Source: Trichuris trichiura (lineage: Eukaryota > Nematoda > Enoplea > Trichinellida > Trichuridae). From it: DNA of 64,000 nt. This document shows positions 23,942 through 39,795 of the stretch, piece by piece. The stretch is taken from positions 434,001-498,000 of the forward strand of contig JBAJFE010000025.1 of NCBI GenBank assembly GCA_037903355.1, read 5' to 3'. The notes below the pieces were generated by a model, which worked only from the letters and a program-made list of their open reading frames with translations, searched no databases and was not told where the DNA came from. Each line of letters begins with the position of its first letter. The stretch's first letter is position 1. The position numbers and the translations under genes are program-made.

Positions 23942-25752
23942 CGTTGCACAAAGAACGTCGAAACTGGACACTAACACACGGACACAACCTCTATAGAAGA
24001 AGCTACGGAACTATCTCGATTGGTTAGCTACAGTAGAGAAGACGCACAGGTCAACTGAAGAAATTTTTGATCACAGTCACTTTTGCTGCTCTTTCGCCGA
24101 GTACGGCTTAAAATATAAACTTAAAAAGGTGTCACTTATTATTTGAATCTTATCACAAAGTAAACCGAAAAAAGAATCGGCAATAACAGAGAACTACCAT
24201 TACGTAAAAGATTTGCAGGTTTGAACGAAATCATCTTAAACCGTTTTTGCCTTTGCAGTTATTCTGATCAGTTATTTAAATCGATTTAAACTACTTGTCC
24301 GGCACCTGGCTTTCCCTTGGACTATTCCATTGGAGAAATAAGAGCTTGGCTGCCGAAAAGATCAAACCAACTTACCTGAAAATTCTAAATGTTTGTCAAA
24401 ATGGAAGGTAAGCAACTTTTTTCGTACTGGCACCAATTTGAGCACGTAAATGGTTGACATGTTGTAAAAATGTACACATACCGGCGAAACGTAAAAGATA
24501 GCGGTTTGTTGCTTAAGAATTGTGCTCACATTTCAACAGCTGAAAGCTCGCATCAAGTTTTACTATTCCAACAGTGAGCAAACCAACATAATACCGTAAA
24601 CGTGCCAAAAGGTGAATTTAAGTAACAGTTTTATCGGAAAGGATAAATATGAATTTTTAAAAACCGTTTAATAATATCCAAAACGGCGGTATTTGCTGTA
24701 TACGTGATTTTCGCAATGTTTGCAGTAATAGAAAGTTTAACTTTCAATAGCACTCAGTTACGCGCTCGTAAATGCAGCGCTCAAATGTCTGATCGTTCCG
24801 AATTTTATCGGTCGCAAAATTTTCGCTGATGGTCACTGCAATAGAGGTTGTACCGTTAAAAACCCGCAAGTTGTTCTGTCGACATTTTTTCAAAGATAAA
24901 TTGCTTTTCCTGGTGAAAGCTGATTCATCCCGTCGAGGACTGAATTGCACTTGCAACGCCTACACCTTTCACAGTTGACGCGTTGACACGGTTAGTATCC
25001 TGTCATGACTAGAGCAGTTTTTCCAAATTCACGTGAGTTAAAGAATTAGAAATAATTTCGAAATATTCACGACAGAAAGAACAGTCCAAAAAGCAGGAAC
25101 GTGACCTTACAGGATGGTATGAAAAAATTGCTTGGAATTGCTTAATTTTTTTCTTTGTTTGGAAAGGGATCTCTCCTCTGGTTGGTCTTTTTTGTGCTGC
25201 TTGTCCTTCTTTAATCAAAAACAATGAGTCCCGCTTCATGCTTGATTTACAAATCACGTCGAATTCTTCTACTTCGGCAGTTGTACCACCGCAGTCATAT
25301 ATTCACATAGAAAAGGCCCACATCCGTTGAATAACCAATTGAAAAGATAAGAAAGACGAGTATAATCATGTCAGTTTTTTGTAATTTGCTCCGCTGACGA
25401 CTGCTGAAGCATAGAAAGCTTCGAAAAAATGAAGTCCATTTTTTCCACGTATACAATAAGCTTAGGAGTGCAAGTGCGTTTTCTTTGTAGTAACAATCCA
25501 CCGAGACATAACAGCTATACTTTTAAGGCATACGAGTACAATGTTTTTTGTAGAAGAATAACTACTTATAATTTTGTATTCCTTTTTCTACTTCGACAAA
25601 TTCAGTAGCGCTAAGATTATCATGTTAGCATTGAACAATTGTTCAACTTTACCTGCTTTTACTTTGATACCGTAAGCTCCATATTCTTCGATGCGGTAGA
25701 CAATTACGCAAACTTCTTCTTTGTACATACTTTCTTTAGTGAAAGTAGTGTA
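23942..25752. other. Divergent intergenic region
   Basis: 1.8 kb between the starts of DNAJA2 (-) and the YIPF gene (+). It must hold both promoters. Frames at 24744-24956 and 25009-25257 (minus, 70-82 residues) show no recognisable domain. Confidence 0.5.
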
Positions 25753-27053
25753 ATGGCGCATGAGTTACAATTTCAAGGTAAATTAAAAACACATTTCATT
25801 TAGTTGCTTACTTCGTAGCTCTTGCAGATTTTCCGTCAGATGTTGCACCGTCTGGTCTTCCAAGCTCTTCTGCGCGTGACGAAAATCTCAATGCCAATCG
25901 CTTATTCACTTCCGAGGTTGCAATGCTTAATATGCACTTTTGCGTTGTGAAGTTTTAATGTTTTTTTCAGTCTGCAGAAAAGTCTCCGCCATTGTTCAGC
26001 CTGCAGTTTTGCCAGCAGTTCTTCGATGTCGATACAGCAGTGGTGGTCCGACGCGTGCTTTATAGCATGGTTCCACGCTTAAACATGAATTTTATAACGC
26101 AAAGTATCCGTCCGCATCCTGACCTCTTTGGTATGATGGAATTTCTAGTCAATCCTTGCTTGCATGTAATTTTCGCAGTATAGGCCCATTCTGGATTGCT
26201 CTGACGCTGCTATTCACCGCTTGTGTTGGAAATCAGCTTGGCGAAATGTTGAACGCCATCCATGGAGGCGGCACCGTACATCATGCGGTACTCAACTTTC
26301 GTATAGGTAAGCATTTTGTCTAGTTTTTTTAATTTACATTTTCCTCCGTCACAAAATTAGCGTTTAACAGAAAAGATGCAAATAAAATACTGGGTCGGCG
26401 TGGAATTGAATTTAGAATTTCACCTTACGTAACTTTGTTTTCAGTTACTCTTATGGCGTCCGTCATATTTGCATACGCCTTCCTGGTTCCCGGTCTGTTC
26501 ATCGTTTTCTTCATGTGGCGTAATATGGATGACATGTATACTTTACTGGAACTAATTTGTTCGTATGGATATTCATTGTCGGTTTTCATTCCAATTTCTG
26601 TAAATAACAATACGTAAAGCAAAATTCCATTCTTACTTAAACCGTTCTTTGCTTATAGTTGCTATGGGCAGTCAATATACAATGGTTTCGTTGGTTACTT
26701 ACACTGTTTGGAGTTTTCCTTTCCGGCGGTGTGCTGCTATTGTCCATTTGGCCAGTGGTTCGCAAGCACAGTAGATTGGTATGTAAATGATTGCACTCTT
26801 GTTCTTATGGGCGCCTATAAAAATTCCATCGTAGACTTCCTTTGGAGTTTTGACGTTTATGTTAGCCACGCATTTGGCAATGGCTATATTCCTGATGGTA
26901 AAATATTTTAAAACCAAATCTTTTCCGTTTGTTCCCATCGCAGTATGGTTTTACAGGTTTGTACAGGTAGTTCGACGTCTCCATTGGATGCGCAAACAAA
27001 AGCAACAACGATTGCTGTCCAGTCAACAGGCTAGAAATGAAATGAACTTGTGA
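25753..27053 (+). CDS. YIPF1/YIPF2-like Yip1-domain protein
   Basis: Multi-pass protein of Golgi membranes; the Yip1 family binds Rab GTPases and helps shape transport vesicles. Start ATG 25753 (MAHELQFQ), then exons giving LNANRLFTSE, SAEKSPPLFSLQFCQQFFDVDT, a DVDT box followed by IRPHPDLFG|PFWIALTLLFT (the joint FGPFWI is typical of YIPF1/2), then VIFAYAFLVPGLF, LELICSYGYSLSVFIPIS, LLWAVNIQWFRWLLTL and a final helix near 26850-26905. Five hydrophobic helices are visible. The tail is ambiguous: reading on gives a basic C-terminus ending ARNEMNL (stop 27051-27053), while a 46-nt intron at about 26900 would end the protein as YGFTGLYR. Confidence 0.85.
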
Positions 27054-27408
27054 TTTCATTTTTAGTTGGCTAAACGTCCTTTGCAGAACATCACTTAACG
27101 AATATGGCTTTCAAGTTGGCACTTGTTTAGTCACTTTCGTTTCTGTCGTCGTTTCATTCGAGTCGCCTTTCGTATGTCCGCCCATTTTCAAATAATAAAA
27201 TGTTTCATGGTTGTCGCTCTTATCGTCATGCTGCTAAGAGGCAGTAGCATGTAACTTTGTAAGTTGCGAATAGATGTTTCCTGGTCAATGAAAGCAATTG
27301 TTTTTCTTAACACAGAGAAAGTCTACATGGCTTCATCTGTTTGGCACTTGCATATTAGGCGCATTTTAACTGGAGTTGTAATACTTACAAAGCAAACACG
27401 TTTTAGCG
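27054..27408. other. Intergenic, nothing recognised
   Basis: This is the sequence between the YIPF gene and a palindromic element. The words ATAATAAAATG near 27195 could serve polyadenylation. Confidence 0.4.
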
Positions 27409-27720
27409 CAGTTGGTGACACTTGAAAATTGGGTACTTCTTAACGGGTCGTATTTTCATGTTGTAAATTCTTTTAATACGGCTTTGTCTGGCCGCTTGAA
27501 AACGTCTGAAATCAAACCGAAGCAAATGCCCTACCAACGAACGAATAAGCAATTGCCAAGGAAAAGATTCGGAACAATGTTCCGAACAAGCTTGTTCTGA
27601 ACTTTTTCCTTGATAATTGCTCATCCATTCGTTGGTAGAGCATTTGCTTCGGTTTGATTTCAGACGTTTTCAACCGGCCGGACAAAGCCGTATTAACACA
27701 ATTAACAGTTGGTGACACTT
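27409..27720. mobile_element. Palindromic PLE-type element with perfect 15-bp target duplication
   Basis: CAGTTGGTGACACTT occurs at 27409-27423 and 27706-27720. The 282-bp insert is an inverted repeat: AATACGGCTTTGTCTGGCCG near 27475-27494 and its near-complement near 27675-27695, then AACGTCTGAAATCAAACCGA against its complement. It has a left-only edge (GGTACTTCTTAACGGGTCG) shared with the other palindromes, and a GTTGGTAGAGCA motif in each arm. No coding capacity and no clear hammerhead core. Confidence 0.85.
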
Positions 27721-27951
27721 AGATTATTTGCGTCAAAGCGTGTTTGTGTCAAACAGTTTGCGGAGAAACGTCCCCCGTTCTTAAAAGCAATGCGTTGGGC
27801 ACTGAACTTTTTCTTCCCTCAAAATTCTGAGTGTCACCACATAAAATCATTTTCTAGCGCGATAAATTCCGTGCCGTTGCGGTTGCGCTGTACTGTTTAA
27901 GCTTTACGCCTTTCAACAAGCATCCTTCAATGTTCTCAGGTTGCCTATTGT

Positions 27952-30089
27952 ATGAGTGAAGACAAATGCAACCGGTCACTAAGGGGCATCTCCGTACCAA
28001 CTGACGCTACTGTCCAACAGCTGTGGACCAATAAAGTTGAATGAAAACTATTGTGCTTACGTAGCCTTGAAAATCTAGGTTGTTTTTGTAAAACTTTTGC
28101 TGCGGAACGAATTGCAATTTCCTACCTTGGACCACTGCTTGCCGAAATGCATAACAACGTACTATTTAGCCACGTAGCTCTTTTGTTGACACTTAAAAGT
28201 TTGTTTTCTCTAGAACCATGCATTTACGCACCGATGGTCTGCGCTTTCGTTAAACTCAAATGCTTCCGCATTACGCTTCAGTCCGCAGGGTGACATATTG
28301 TCGGTTGCTTGTAAGTATGCTTGGGGTTTTTCCCTTTTCCCAGTTAGCTAATTTAGACGCAAATGGATTGGTGAGGTGTTTCCAAGTTGCGTCTGCTCAA
28401 GAGGTGGCAACCATTCCCACCAGCGAAGTTAGGTCACGTTTTTCGTTTTCCCATTCAAAAGATCGTCGATTTCAGCGTTCGAGTGCGTGTAATGACGTTT
28501 GTTGGTATCCCACCGGCCAATATCTGTTTGCTGCCAAAGAAGATGGCACTGTGATTATGCATGATTATCGTATGGTACGTCTAGGTTACTAATCGAGAAA
28601 TTTGCCATGTATTTCAATGTAGAAGTTAAGACAATCCCTTTTAATGGAATTATATGCTAAAGGAATTGAAGTTTTCGGGGTTTTCAAGTCCTGTCCTCAG
28701 CAAAATCAATTGTCTAATATACCATACAACCTAATTCTCCGTAAACAGGGCCTGAGGTCCCCACAATTTCAATTCTTATAGCTTACGATTCCATTAGACG
28801 GACTTAGCATAAATTCCATCACGAAAATTTGCATACCCGTTACGTAAGATATCCCATATTCCACTCGCTCTTCTTTTTTTTCTAGCTGAAAGCACGTCAT
28901 TTGAGGAATACCTTTTTTTTAGGGGAAATTGCATTCGGCTGCCATGTGTCACTCAGTTGCCGTGACATACCTCGTTATGCACCCGAAATCTCCATTATTG
29001 ATATCCTGCTCGGCAAGTATTTTCACTGCTGCTATGAACAGCTATTTATCAACTTAATGTAATGAAGCGTTCAAAATACTTGCCATAACTTAAAGCGTCA
29101 CAAGCTGGTATATTACCTTCCTTCAGATCGATTCTACGATTCGTTTTTGGGATCTGAGGAGCTTATCACCTTTGTTAACCGTTTCAGCCAGTGGTGGTCC
29201 GCTATATACGGTAAAGATGAAGAGTGTAACGTGTTTTGAGCGATTTCCGGAATCGTCATTTTCAGATGGATTGCGACAGCGACGGAATGAGACTAGCCAC
29301 CGGCGGAGCCGATGGATTGGTACATATTTGTGACGTCACTACGGGCGCTGTTTTTGACGTCATTTGTGGTGGTGAGTACTATAAGACATGCAAACCTTTT
29401 TCGCTTAATCACTATCCTGCCTAGTACTTCCAAAAGACCGGTAATTTCTTGCGTATTTAACAAAGTTTCATCTCTTTTGTTCACTTTTGACGCTTGACTA
29501 AATTTAGAATTCAACCGAACACCTATTACGTCCGTTCAGTTTTCGACGGACGGACTGTATCTTTTGGTTTCCAGGCAAGAATGGTAACTGCCCATTTGAT
29601 AAATTTTTGTCCCGTAATGCTTGCTTTTTTTCAGGCCCGTAAAACTTTGGAAAGCGAGCAACAAAACGGTTTGACTCTCTCTCTCCGCAATGATCTGTTC
29701 GTCGAATGAGCAATTTAATTTTATTTAGGCGATTCGTAACTATATCGGTAGCAAAAACTTGTACTACGTGATTAGGTCGAAACTGTTCGGAAAGGTGGGG
29801 AAAAACAGTGTTTGTCCCTTCCTTTTTTGAAAATTGTACTCTTTTAGTATGTCATCAGCGGTTCGGAGGACGGTCGTGTTTTCGTTTGGGATTGCGATTC
29901 CACTGATGTGGTGGCAAGACTACTGCACCGACGTCAGTTTATAAAGCCTTTTGCTCCGTTAATAATTTTGTTCCTTTTTAAGCTGCGGTGTTGGCAGTCG
30001 ATAGTTGCGACAAGCAAATGATCCTAGCGTCAGCGTCCGTTGGTCATGGCGGGAGTGTGAAACTGTGGTCCTGCCAGGCGAATCGCTAA
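27952..30089 (+). CDS. WD40-repeat (beta-propeller) protein, unnamed
   Basis: Exons joined by phase: 27952 (MSEDKCNRSLRG, tentative start), then NHAFTHRWSALSL...SPQGDILSVA, LANLDANGLVRCF...NDVCWYPTGQYLFAA...VIMHDYRM, IDSTIRFWDLRSLSPLL, MDCDSDGMRLATGGADGLVH, FNRTPITSVQFSTDGLYLLV, PVKLWKASNKT, AIRNYIGSKNLYYV, YVISGSEDGRVFVWD, and AVLAVDSCDKQMILASAS...GSVKLWSCQANR, stop 30087-30089. At least five blades are visible through SP.GD..A and VxxWD/LW endings. WD40 propellers are scaffolds; I cannot assign a family. The first intron uses a weak gttgaa donor, so the N-terminus is uncertain. The intron 28576-29126 holds a Penelope-derived palindrome. Confidence 0.75.
28640..28797. mobile_element. Short Penelope-derived palindrome in a WD40-gene intron
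   Basis: Arms TTAATGGAATTATATGCTAA...GAATTGAAGTTTT (left) and the complement near 28758-28797. The right flank, reverse-complemented, reads CTTACGTAACGGGTATGC, like the asymmetric edge of the other copies. No clear target duplication. Confidence 0.55.
28672..28700 (-). ncRNA. Degenerate hammerhead-like core
   Basis: The minus strand reads CTGAGGA ... GAAAAC with a weak helix II. It is probably a decayed copy of the same motif. Confidence 0.25.
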
Positions 30090-31096
30090 CACTAAACATT
30101 CCCATGTCTTGTTCAATGCTTTTTATGTAAATATAGGTGCTTACAAACTATTACCAGTGAGTTAATTTTGCATTCTTCTTTTCCAATGCTTTGAATAAAC
30201 TGTTTATTGTAATACCGCTTTACAACACTGCATCCAAGAAAGATAAATCTTATTTGGAGCAAGCGTACAGTAAAATCAGACGAGCTGTGAACTTTCATCA
30301 AATGTATGGGAAGATACCCATTCATTTTTTCAACCTTTTCATTGGTCAGAGCTTTCAGTGTGATACGTTTCCCGTCATCAGCAGCTATCCATCAATAAAG
30401 AAATAGTTAAAGTAGAGTTAAGCTGGGTAAACGGAAGGACGCTGCCTCCCACCTTTAAAATGCTTGTAAGTACCGATGCGTTGAAGCTAACTGACGAGAT
30501 ACCACAAAGCCCAAAAGCTCCCAATAAAGAGGATTGAAAAAATTGAACGACCAATGAGATGTGTTGTTCAAAAATGTTCAGCGAATTGTAAACATGAATG
30601 AAGTTATATAGTTGCAGTTAGAGCCGTCGTAAGATGGTGTGAGTTTGAACGGAAAAGATTTCCTATCGTTGCAATAATTCAATCAATTCGCTTCAACAAG
30701 TGGTTATGCAATGGTCAGTTTGAACTCCAAATGTTGCAAAGCATTTAGACGCGTTGTCGCGACCTGAACTAGCTCCTATTAACTACATGCCGGAAGAGAA
30801 ATGCGAGCTTTTCCGGGATGCACCTATCGTCTTTTGTTTATGCTAGCAAGCGTACAGAGACGCTTTGCTTATTGACCTCTTCTTCCTGCGCGGTAATTTA
30901 GCCGAGCAGATAAGGTACCTATCAAGCCGGAGGCGAAAATTAATGATTTGTCAAAAGGCTGTACGGATTGGTCAGTTTTCATTGACCTTCCAACTTATTG
31001 AGCACAGGAACACGAGGTCGCTGCTTAAAACAAGGTACATACTGATTGCGAGCGGTCAGGGTCAGTCTCCATTGAGCGCCCCCCACTGTCAACGTA
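30090..31096. other. Intergenic, no supported gene
   Basis: Several short frames occur, none with a domain. The promoter of the receptor kinase at 31097 should lie here. Confidence 0.45.
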
Positions 31097-34000
31097 ATGG
31101 AAAGTCGGAAGGTCATTATGGAAATGCCGTTGGTCATTTTCTTTCTTTCCTTTGCTTATGCTTCAACGGATGAACGCCTTGGATGGCTAAAGGAAGCGCG
31201 CTGTCAGGCCGTCTGTTTAGAACAAGTAAGCGACCTTTTCGTTTCATATTTGAAATCCTTAAATGAACTTTCAAGCTTGGCACGTTGTACGAAGTGGAGC
31301 AGCGTCATGGAAATAGGGAAAGCTACTTCAATTGCGAATCATCTTGCGACGAGGTGATTAACTAAGCTGCTACTATCAACAAGTTATTACCCTTTACCAT
31401 TTAAGTGTTGGACAAATTGCCAGTCTGGCATTTATGAACATTGCTTAGCTGGATGCCCTCTTTCAAAGGCAAGTACAACCACCTAAAATGCCGTGCACTG
31501 AAAAGAATGTTTGCAGGAAGTAAAGGTGTGCAATTGGAGCTGCCAATCCTTGTCTGATAACAATCCTACGAAGATTGGTAATTAAGATGCATACTTCGAT
31601 AATTATGACGTTGCATGAAAGCAACTTTCAGGTCTTAACGGCTCTTTTTCCTTCAAACGGATCGAATTGTTGTGCATGAACCTTGCCGGCGAAGTCGACT
31701 CACCATCGGTGTCTGCTTTGTTCAAAGTGGACATAGCATCACCGCAGAAACTTGCTCTGCCCATAGTTTTTGAGGTTGAATCAAGGCAAAAACTTTGGAA
31801 CCGCCGTAAAGGTGCCTACGATATATCGCCATGGACTCTTGTCGGAACGGTATATGTTCATATTTCTACTGTGTAGGCCCTATTTCCAATTACCCTTTTT
31901 TGATTTCAGAGACAATTCAGAATGTTTCTCTTGCAGCAACTATTATCAGGTCAATTTTATCAACTTCGCGTAATGGCTGTAATGTCCAATGGAACAATAG
32001 GGCGAGAAGTGACCAGCGAATGGTTTAGAATGATAACAGGTATTTTACGGTGGCACGATTTTCACTTTTTACATTTTCCTTTTTTTTAGGCGATGCAGTT
32101 TTGGGTCCCGTAACAGCTATAACAGTGAAGCAATATCAGCGAGCTCAGTCAGACCTTAGAGCTTTAATTTCGTGGACACCAAATTCGAAATGTACATTGA
32201 AAAACTGCTTGTGCTTACTTTTCAATCGTCCTCTCTTTTCTTAGATCCATCCTGCTACTATTACATGACGTGGACAAACAACGTCACTTCGACGGCTCGT
32301 ATTTTTCTTATAGTGATTCGGTTGGTCAGTAATGAGCAGGCAATTGGATATAGACATTTTAGGATGGTCTCTTCGCCTACGAGTTGGATCGCCTGACTTA
32401 CGAGTCCAATTACACAGTGATTATTCGTTCCATATCCAGCAAAAAACCTTATCGCTTGATGTCATCTCCCGCTACCGTAATGTTCAAATCAATGTCCTGT
32501 CTGCAGGCAAACAACTTTAGTTTTCTCAAATGTCGTAAGCGACAACAGGAGCTTTCTGTTGATACTTTCTCATAAGGATCGTTTAAGCACCGGGTCCCGT
32601 CCGCCGACTGAAATGGTCCGTCACGAATCGTACGGTACTTGTGTCTTGGTTATCACCAGATTTTTATGACAATAAGGCCAATGAAAACTTGAATATTACC
32701 TACCACGTAAACTTTCGTTCGCTGATTGGTATTAATCGATGCCTTACGCATTTTGAACGAACGCTTACACTTCCTACGGTAAGCATTCGAATTTGCGTAG
32801 ACGTTTTGGAAAGAAATCCTCTGTTATTTTCAGAACGTTACTAGAGCGTCTTTTGGTCCTATTTCTGACGACTGTCTCTATGGTCTTGACATAGCCGCTC
32901 GAGTGAACAATTCACTAGGCAAATACGCGCATGCAACGTTGAACATTACTTCCATGCTTTTGGAAGCAAGCGAATACGAACGGAATTTTGGTAACCCTTC
33001 CCACATGTTCGATTAAAGTTTTAAGCTCTTTTCAGATGAACTCTTTCTCAACCCAATGTACTTTGCGTTGCCACTGCTACTCATAGTCTTATGCGTTCTG
33101 CTACTCGGCGCCTACGTGTGGCGACAGCGTAAACAAAAAGCGTCAAAGGTCGATATTCCATTGGATAATATCCAGCAGGTATGATCTCTGTTAATCCCAT
33201 TTTGGTTTTTGAAAAAAGGAAACCGACTACGATTAGGTGATGACCAAAACGTTGGACCAACAGTTGGACGCGGCGATAGAGGAGCATGAAAATTTACCTT
33301 CGGACAAAATCCAGCCGACGGATGTGTTGTGCAAAAGTTCGGACCTTTTTGCGAGTATTGAATTCGACGCGCTGCTCGGAGAGGGAACCTTCGGCTGCAT
33401 ATACAGAGCCAAATGCAGCGCGCCCGGATTCGAGAAATTGGTCGCCGTGAAAACGATGAAAGGTGCATTTCGAATTGGACCCTTTCGTGTGAATAGAAAC
33501 AATTTCCGTTAGGTTTCAATGGCTCTGAAGCGAAGGAACATCTGGTCAAGGAAATCGAACTGCTTAGCCACCTTCCTAAACATCCAAATGTCACTGAATT
33601 TTTGGGATATTGTGATCGTCCGGGTCTGCTGCTCCTTATTCTTGAGTATTGTCCGCAAGGCAATTTGAAACGTTTCTTGAAAACCAACGATCCGGTAAGC
33701 TTAGATGAATAGCATTGAAATTGAAGTCTACCTTCATTTCTAGAGATGCCATCCAGAAGGTTTTGAAATTACTGACTACCTTCCGCCTGCATTGTATTAT
33801 GGTCGACAAATCGCTTTGGGTATGGAACATTTGAATGCCCATAATCTTGTTCACAGAGACTTAGCGGCTCGCAACATATTGGTCTCCGATGGTACGCCTT
33901 TTGTATGCCATTGTAAATTCATGTTGACACATTGTTCAGGTGGCAAAACGGTTAAGGTATCCGATTTTGGCCTCAGCAGATCAGGTGCTGTTTATTTACA

Positions 34001-34391
34001 AATGGTCGGTGGTCGCTTGCCCGTTAGATGGATGGCTCCCGAGTCAATATTCGTCAGGATGTTTTCAAACAAAAGCGACGTATGGTCATTTGGAATTGTT
34101 CTTTGGGAAATAATCACTGTTGACCTTAACCCATATCCGGGCGTTGACATTGCTCAGCTATTCCATTTTTTGAAAATGGGCTACCGAATGGATAAACCGG
34201 AGAACTGCAGTCAGGCTTTGTAGGCAACTTTGCACTTTGATCAACTGCATAACCTTGCATGTTTATTAAGGTACAGCATAATGGTGGCTTGCTGGAATAC
34301 ACGACCTGAATGCCGGCCATCCTTCACCGAACTCCTAGAAGAAATCGAAGCATTGCTGTCTCTTTGCACTGTTAAGACTCCAGACTGTTGA
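31097..34391 (+). CDS. Receptor tyrosine kinase, torso-like, with FN3 domains
   Basis: Start ATG 31097 gives a signal peptide (MPLVIFFLSFAYAST). A Cys-rich head over four short exons follows: EARCQAVCLEQ, NCESSCDE, CWTNCQSGIYEHCLAGCPL, CNWSCQSL. It recalls the Cys-rich start of anosmin and of insect Torso. At least three fibronectin type III domains follow (FYQLRVMAV; ALISWTPNSK; APGPVRRLKWSVTNRTV). One TM helix (MYFALPLLLIVLCVLLLGAY) precedes the kinase: GEGTFG, VAVK, HRDLAARN, VSDFG, PVRWMAPES, DVWSFGIVLWE, VACWNTRPECRPS; stop 34389-34391. All catalytic motifs are intact. The activation loop is short, with one Tyr. Intron boundaries agree in phase; one donor is GC (31469). The torso assignment rests on architecture only. 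Confidence 0.85.
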
Positions 34392-35328
34392 TATGTCTTC
34401 CGTAAATTATTGTTCATCAACGACAGACTGAAGGAAGACGATTCAAGTTATGCTGTAACGTGTTTCCATTGTTTGGTCCGTGAATTGGCCAAAATAACTG
34501 TCAGAAACGTGAAAATGCTCTGCTGTTTGCCTTAAATAAAGCACGCAGAAGACTCACGCATTTATACAAAGTGAATTAAAAACCGAAGTTTTCCAGATCG
34601 CGTATTAAGTTCACATTTTGGAAACCAATGCTCTACGCGTAAGCGCAAGGAACACCGCTAATTCGACGCGGGAAACTGGGCGGTTTGCCGTTGCTTCAAC
34701 AGCGTTATTTTCCCGATTCCACGACTGCTATACTTAGCCATATCTGAGTCCATTCTATCCATCCGTAAAAAATATCTGCCTGTTTCTTTCTTTGGCGTTT
34801 AGACGTTAGACTTGGGCTATTTATGCTTTACCTGAACACTGAAGCTTTCGCCCAGTGTTTTGATAACAAGGCAAGATAGCGGTAATCGCAACACTCAATT
34901 CCCTGCGTCAAAACAGCGGGACGAAGTAGTAGCGGCAAATCGTCGTGTGCCCTAAGTACAGATCATATTTCATTTCACCATTTTTTACATGAATTTGCAA
35001 ACGTTGAGTTGAAGAAATTTTACTTCAAATTGCTGAAGCCGGAAAAATTGGTTTGAACTCTCTTTTTCTTCGCTAGTTTTGCGCCCTGCGTGGCTTACTT
35101 TGTTATGCCACAATTTTTGACAGACAAGCGCGGAAAACTAGATCAAATCGTCTGTAAAGTTCCTTTTTTCTTCGCCAACGGGTGATGGGAATTTTTGTCA
35201 GCCCAAAAGCACCATGACAGAAGTACAGTACACCTAACTTGAGTTCCGCGAGCTATTCAGCTTTTGAAATCCGATTTTGTAGCCTCGCTTTTACATTTTT
35301 TCAAGACGTCTGCTCAGTGACAGCTAAA
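34392..35328. other. Intergenic, nothing recognised
   Basis: Between the kinase stop and the RBBP4 start. Short frames only. Confidence 0.45.
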
Positions 35329-38445
<3,117 letters not shown>

Positions 38446-39795
38446 TTACTCCTTTATGAAATACTTCGCCGGCTAATACCTCTCTCTCTTTTGATATGCG
38501 CCTATCCCTTCAAACTGCTACCTTTACTATATCTTACCGGAATTCAATCTATTCGTCTGTTCAGTGATAGCAAAAAGCGAAACAGTTATTTGTTGGATAA
38601 ACTGTCATATAGGCTACAACAAGTCAGCTACAGAATGCCATTTGGTTTGTCGAAAAGTTTAACTTCTGCTCATCACTACACGCCTGTGCGTGCTATTAAA
38701 AAAGAGATTGCAAAGAGAAACTGTTTCAATAGGGCTGTTTCATTTGCACTTACTGTAAAGTAGCCATATTAGTGGTAGAAGCATCAGCCAGTCGCGACCT
38801 CATTAGAATAACACAGCGTTTGGGCTGTTCCGCAAGGCGGCAAAATAAGCACACACAAATATTCTCAATTCGCTCCTAAAAAGAGGTCATTTAAGCGTCT
38901 TGTGAAAATATTCTTTTTAGAATATGCCAATGCATCACTGAACATAGGGTCTTTGCAATGGGTTCATCGCAAAGCTGTTTTATGTACCAAAATAAGTTTA
39001 ACGAAGCTTACAGTATAGACAACTAAGTCGAAGAAAAAATTACTACGTTTCATAATGAACTACCCCATATAATTTTCTTGATATTGTTCATAAGTTGCTT
39101 TTCCGATCGACAAAATTGTTATTCCTGATGAAAATGGTCTCTAACTTTGCTCAACTTCCATTTCTCGAACGCGGTAACTTTAATGATTCAATATGTTCGA
39201 GTAGAACTTTTCCGTTTAAGTAGGGACGCGTGCAATAATAGCACTAATGCCATTTAATGTATCCGCCTTTCGTGTATTCACGCAAACAAAATTTCTGCAT
39301 CAAAACAACAAAAACTACTCAAGACAAACTGAAATTATTCAACCCTGTTAAAAGTAACTGGTTAAGCAAGTCCTTCCTACTTAATCAAACTTTTGGAACA
39401 GGTTTAGAGACATACATGATTGTCCATTTGTCAAAAAAGCTCCGAGATTTTGGGGAGTACTGTAGATGGAAGTAAAATCAAGTTCGTTAACCCAAGCAAC
39501 CGCACAGCGCCTAAAGCGAAGCACCGGCTTACTTCACGCTTAAGTTTAGCCAGTCTACTGGTCAACAGGATTAAAGTGACTGAACATAGGCGCATGCAGT
39601 TGCCTAGCCAACTAAAACTTGATTTTCGTTTTATCTACAGTTTCCACAGGCGTCTAATGGGACGGACTACAAAAATTGAAATACAAAAAGGCAGCATTAC
39701 ACTTTTTTTTCCGAAAGCTGTTGGGAAAATATTTAATTCTGAAGTCAAGGCTGCTCGTGGACGAATTGACTCGTCTGAAACGAAAGACGAAAATA
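38446..39795. other. Intergenic between convergent genes
   Basis: 1.35 kb between the ends of RBBP4 (+) and the MTERF4-like gene (-). Frames at 38491-38763 and 39420-39884 (+) show no domain; the latter overlaps the MTERF4 3' end. Confidence 0.45.

Noticed and set aside
27619..27665. Possible tRNA gene (box A- and box B-like words)
   Set aside because: The D-loop would be too long, the anticodon arm does not form, and the spacing of the boxes is far too short.
33112..33687. 191-residue minus-strand frame
   Set aside because: Exactly antisense to the kinase exons of the receptor gene, whose frame has clear motifs.
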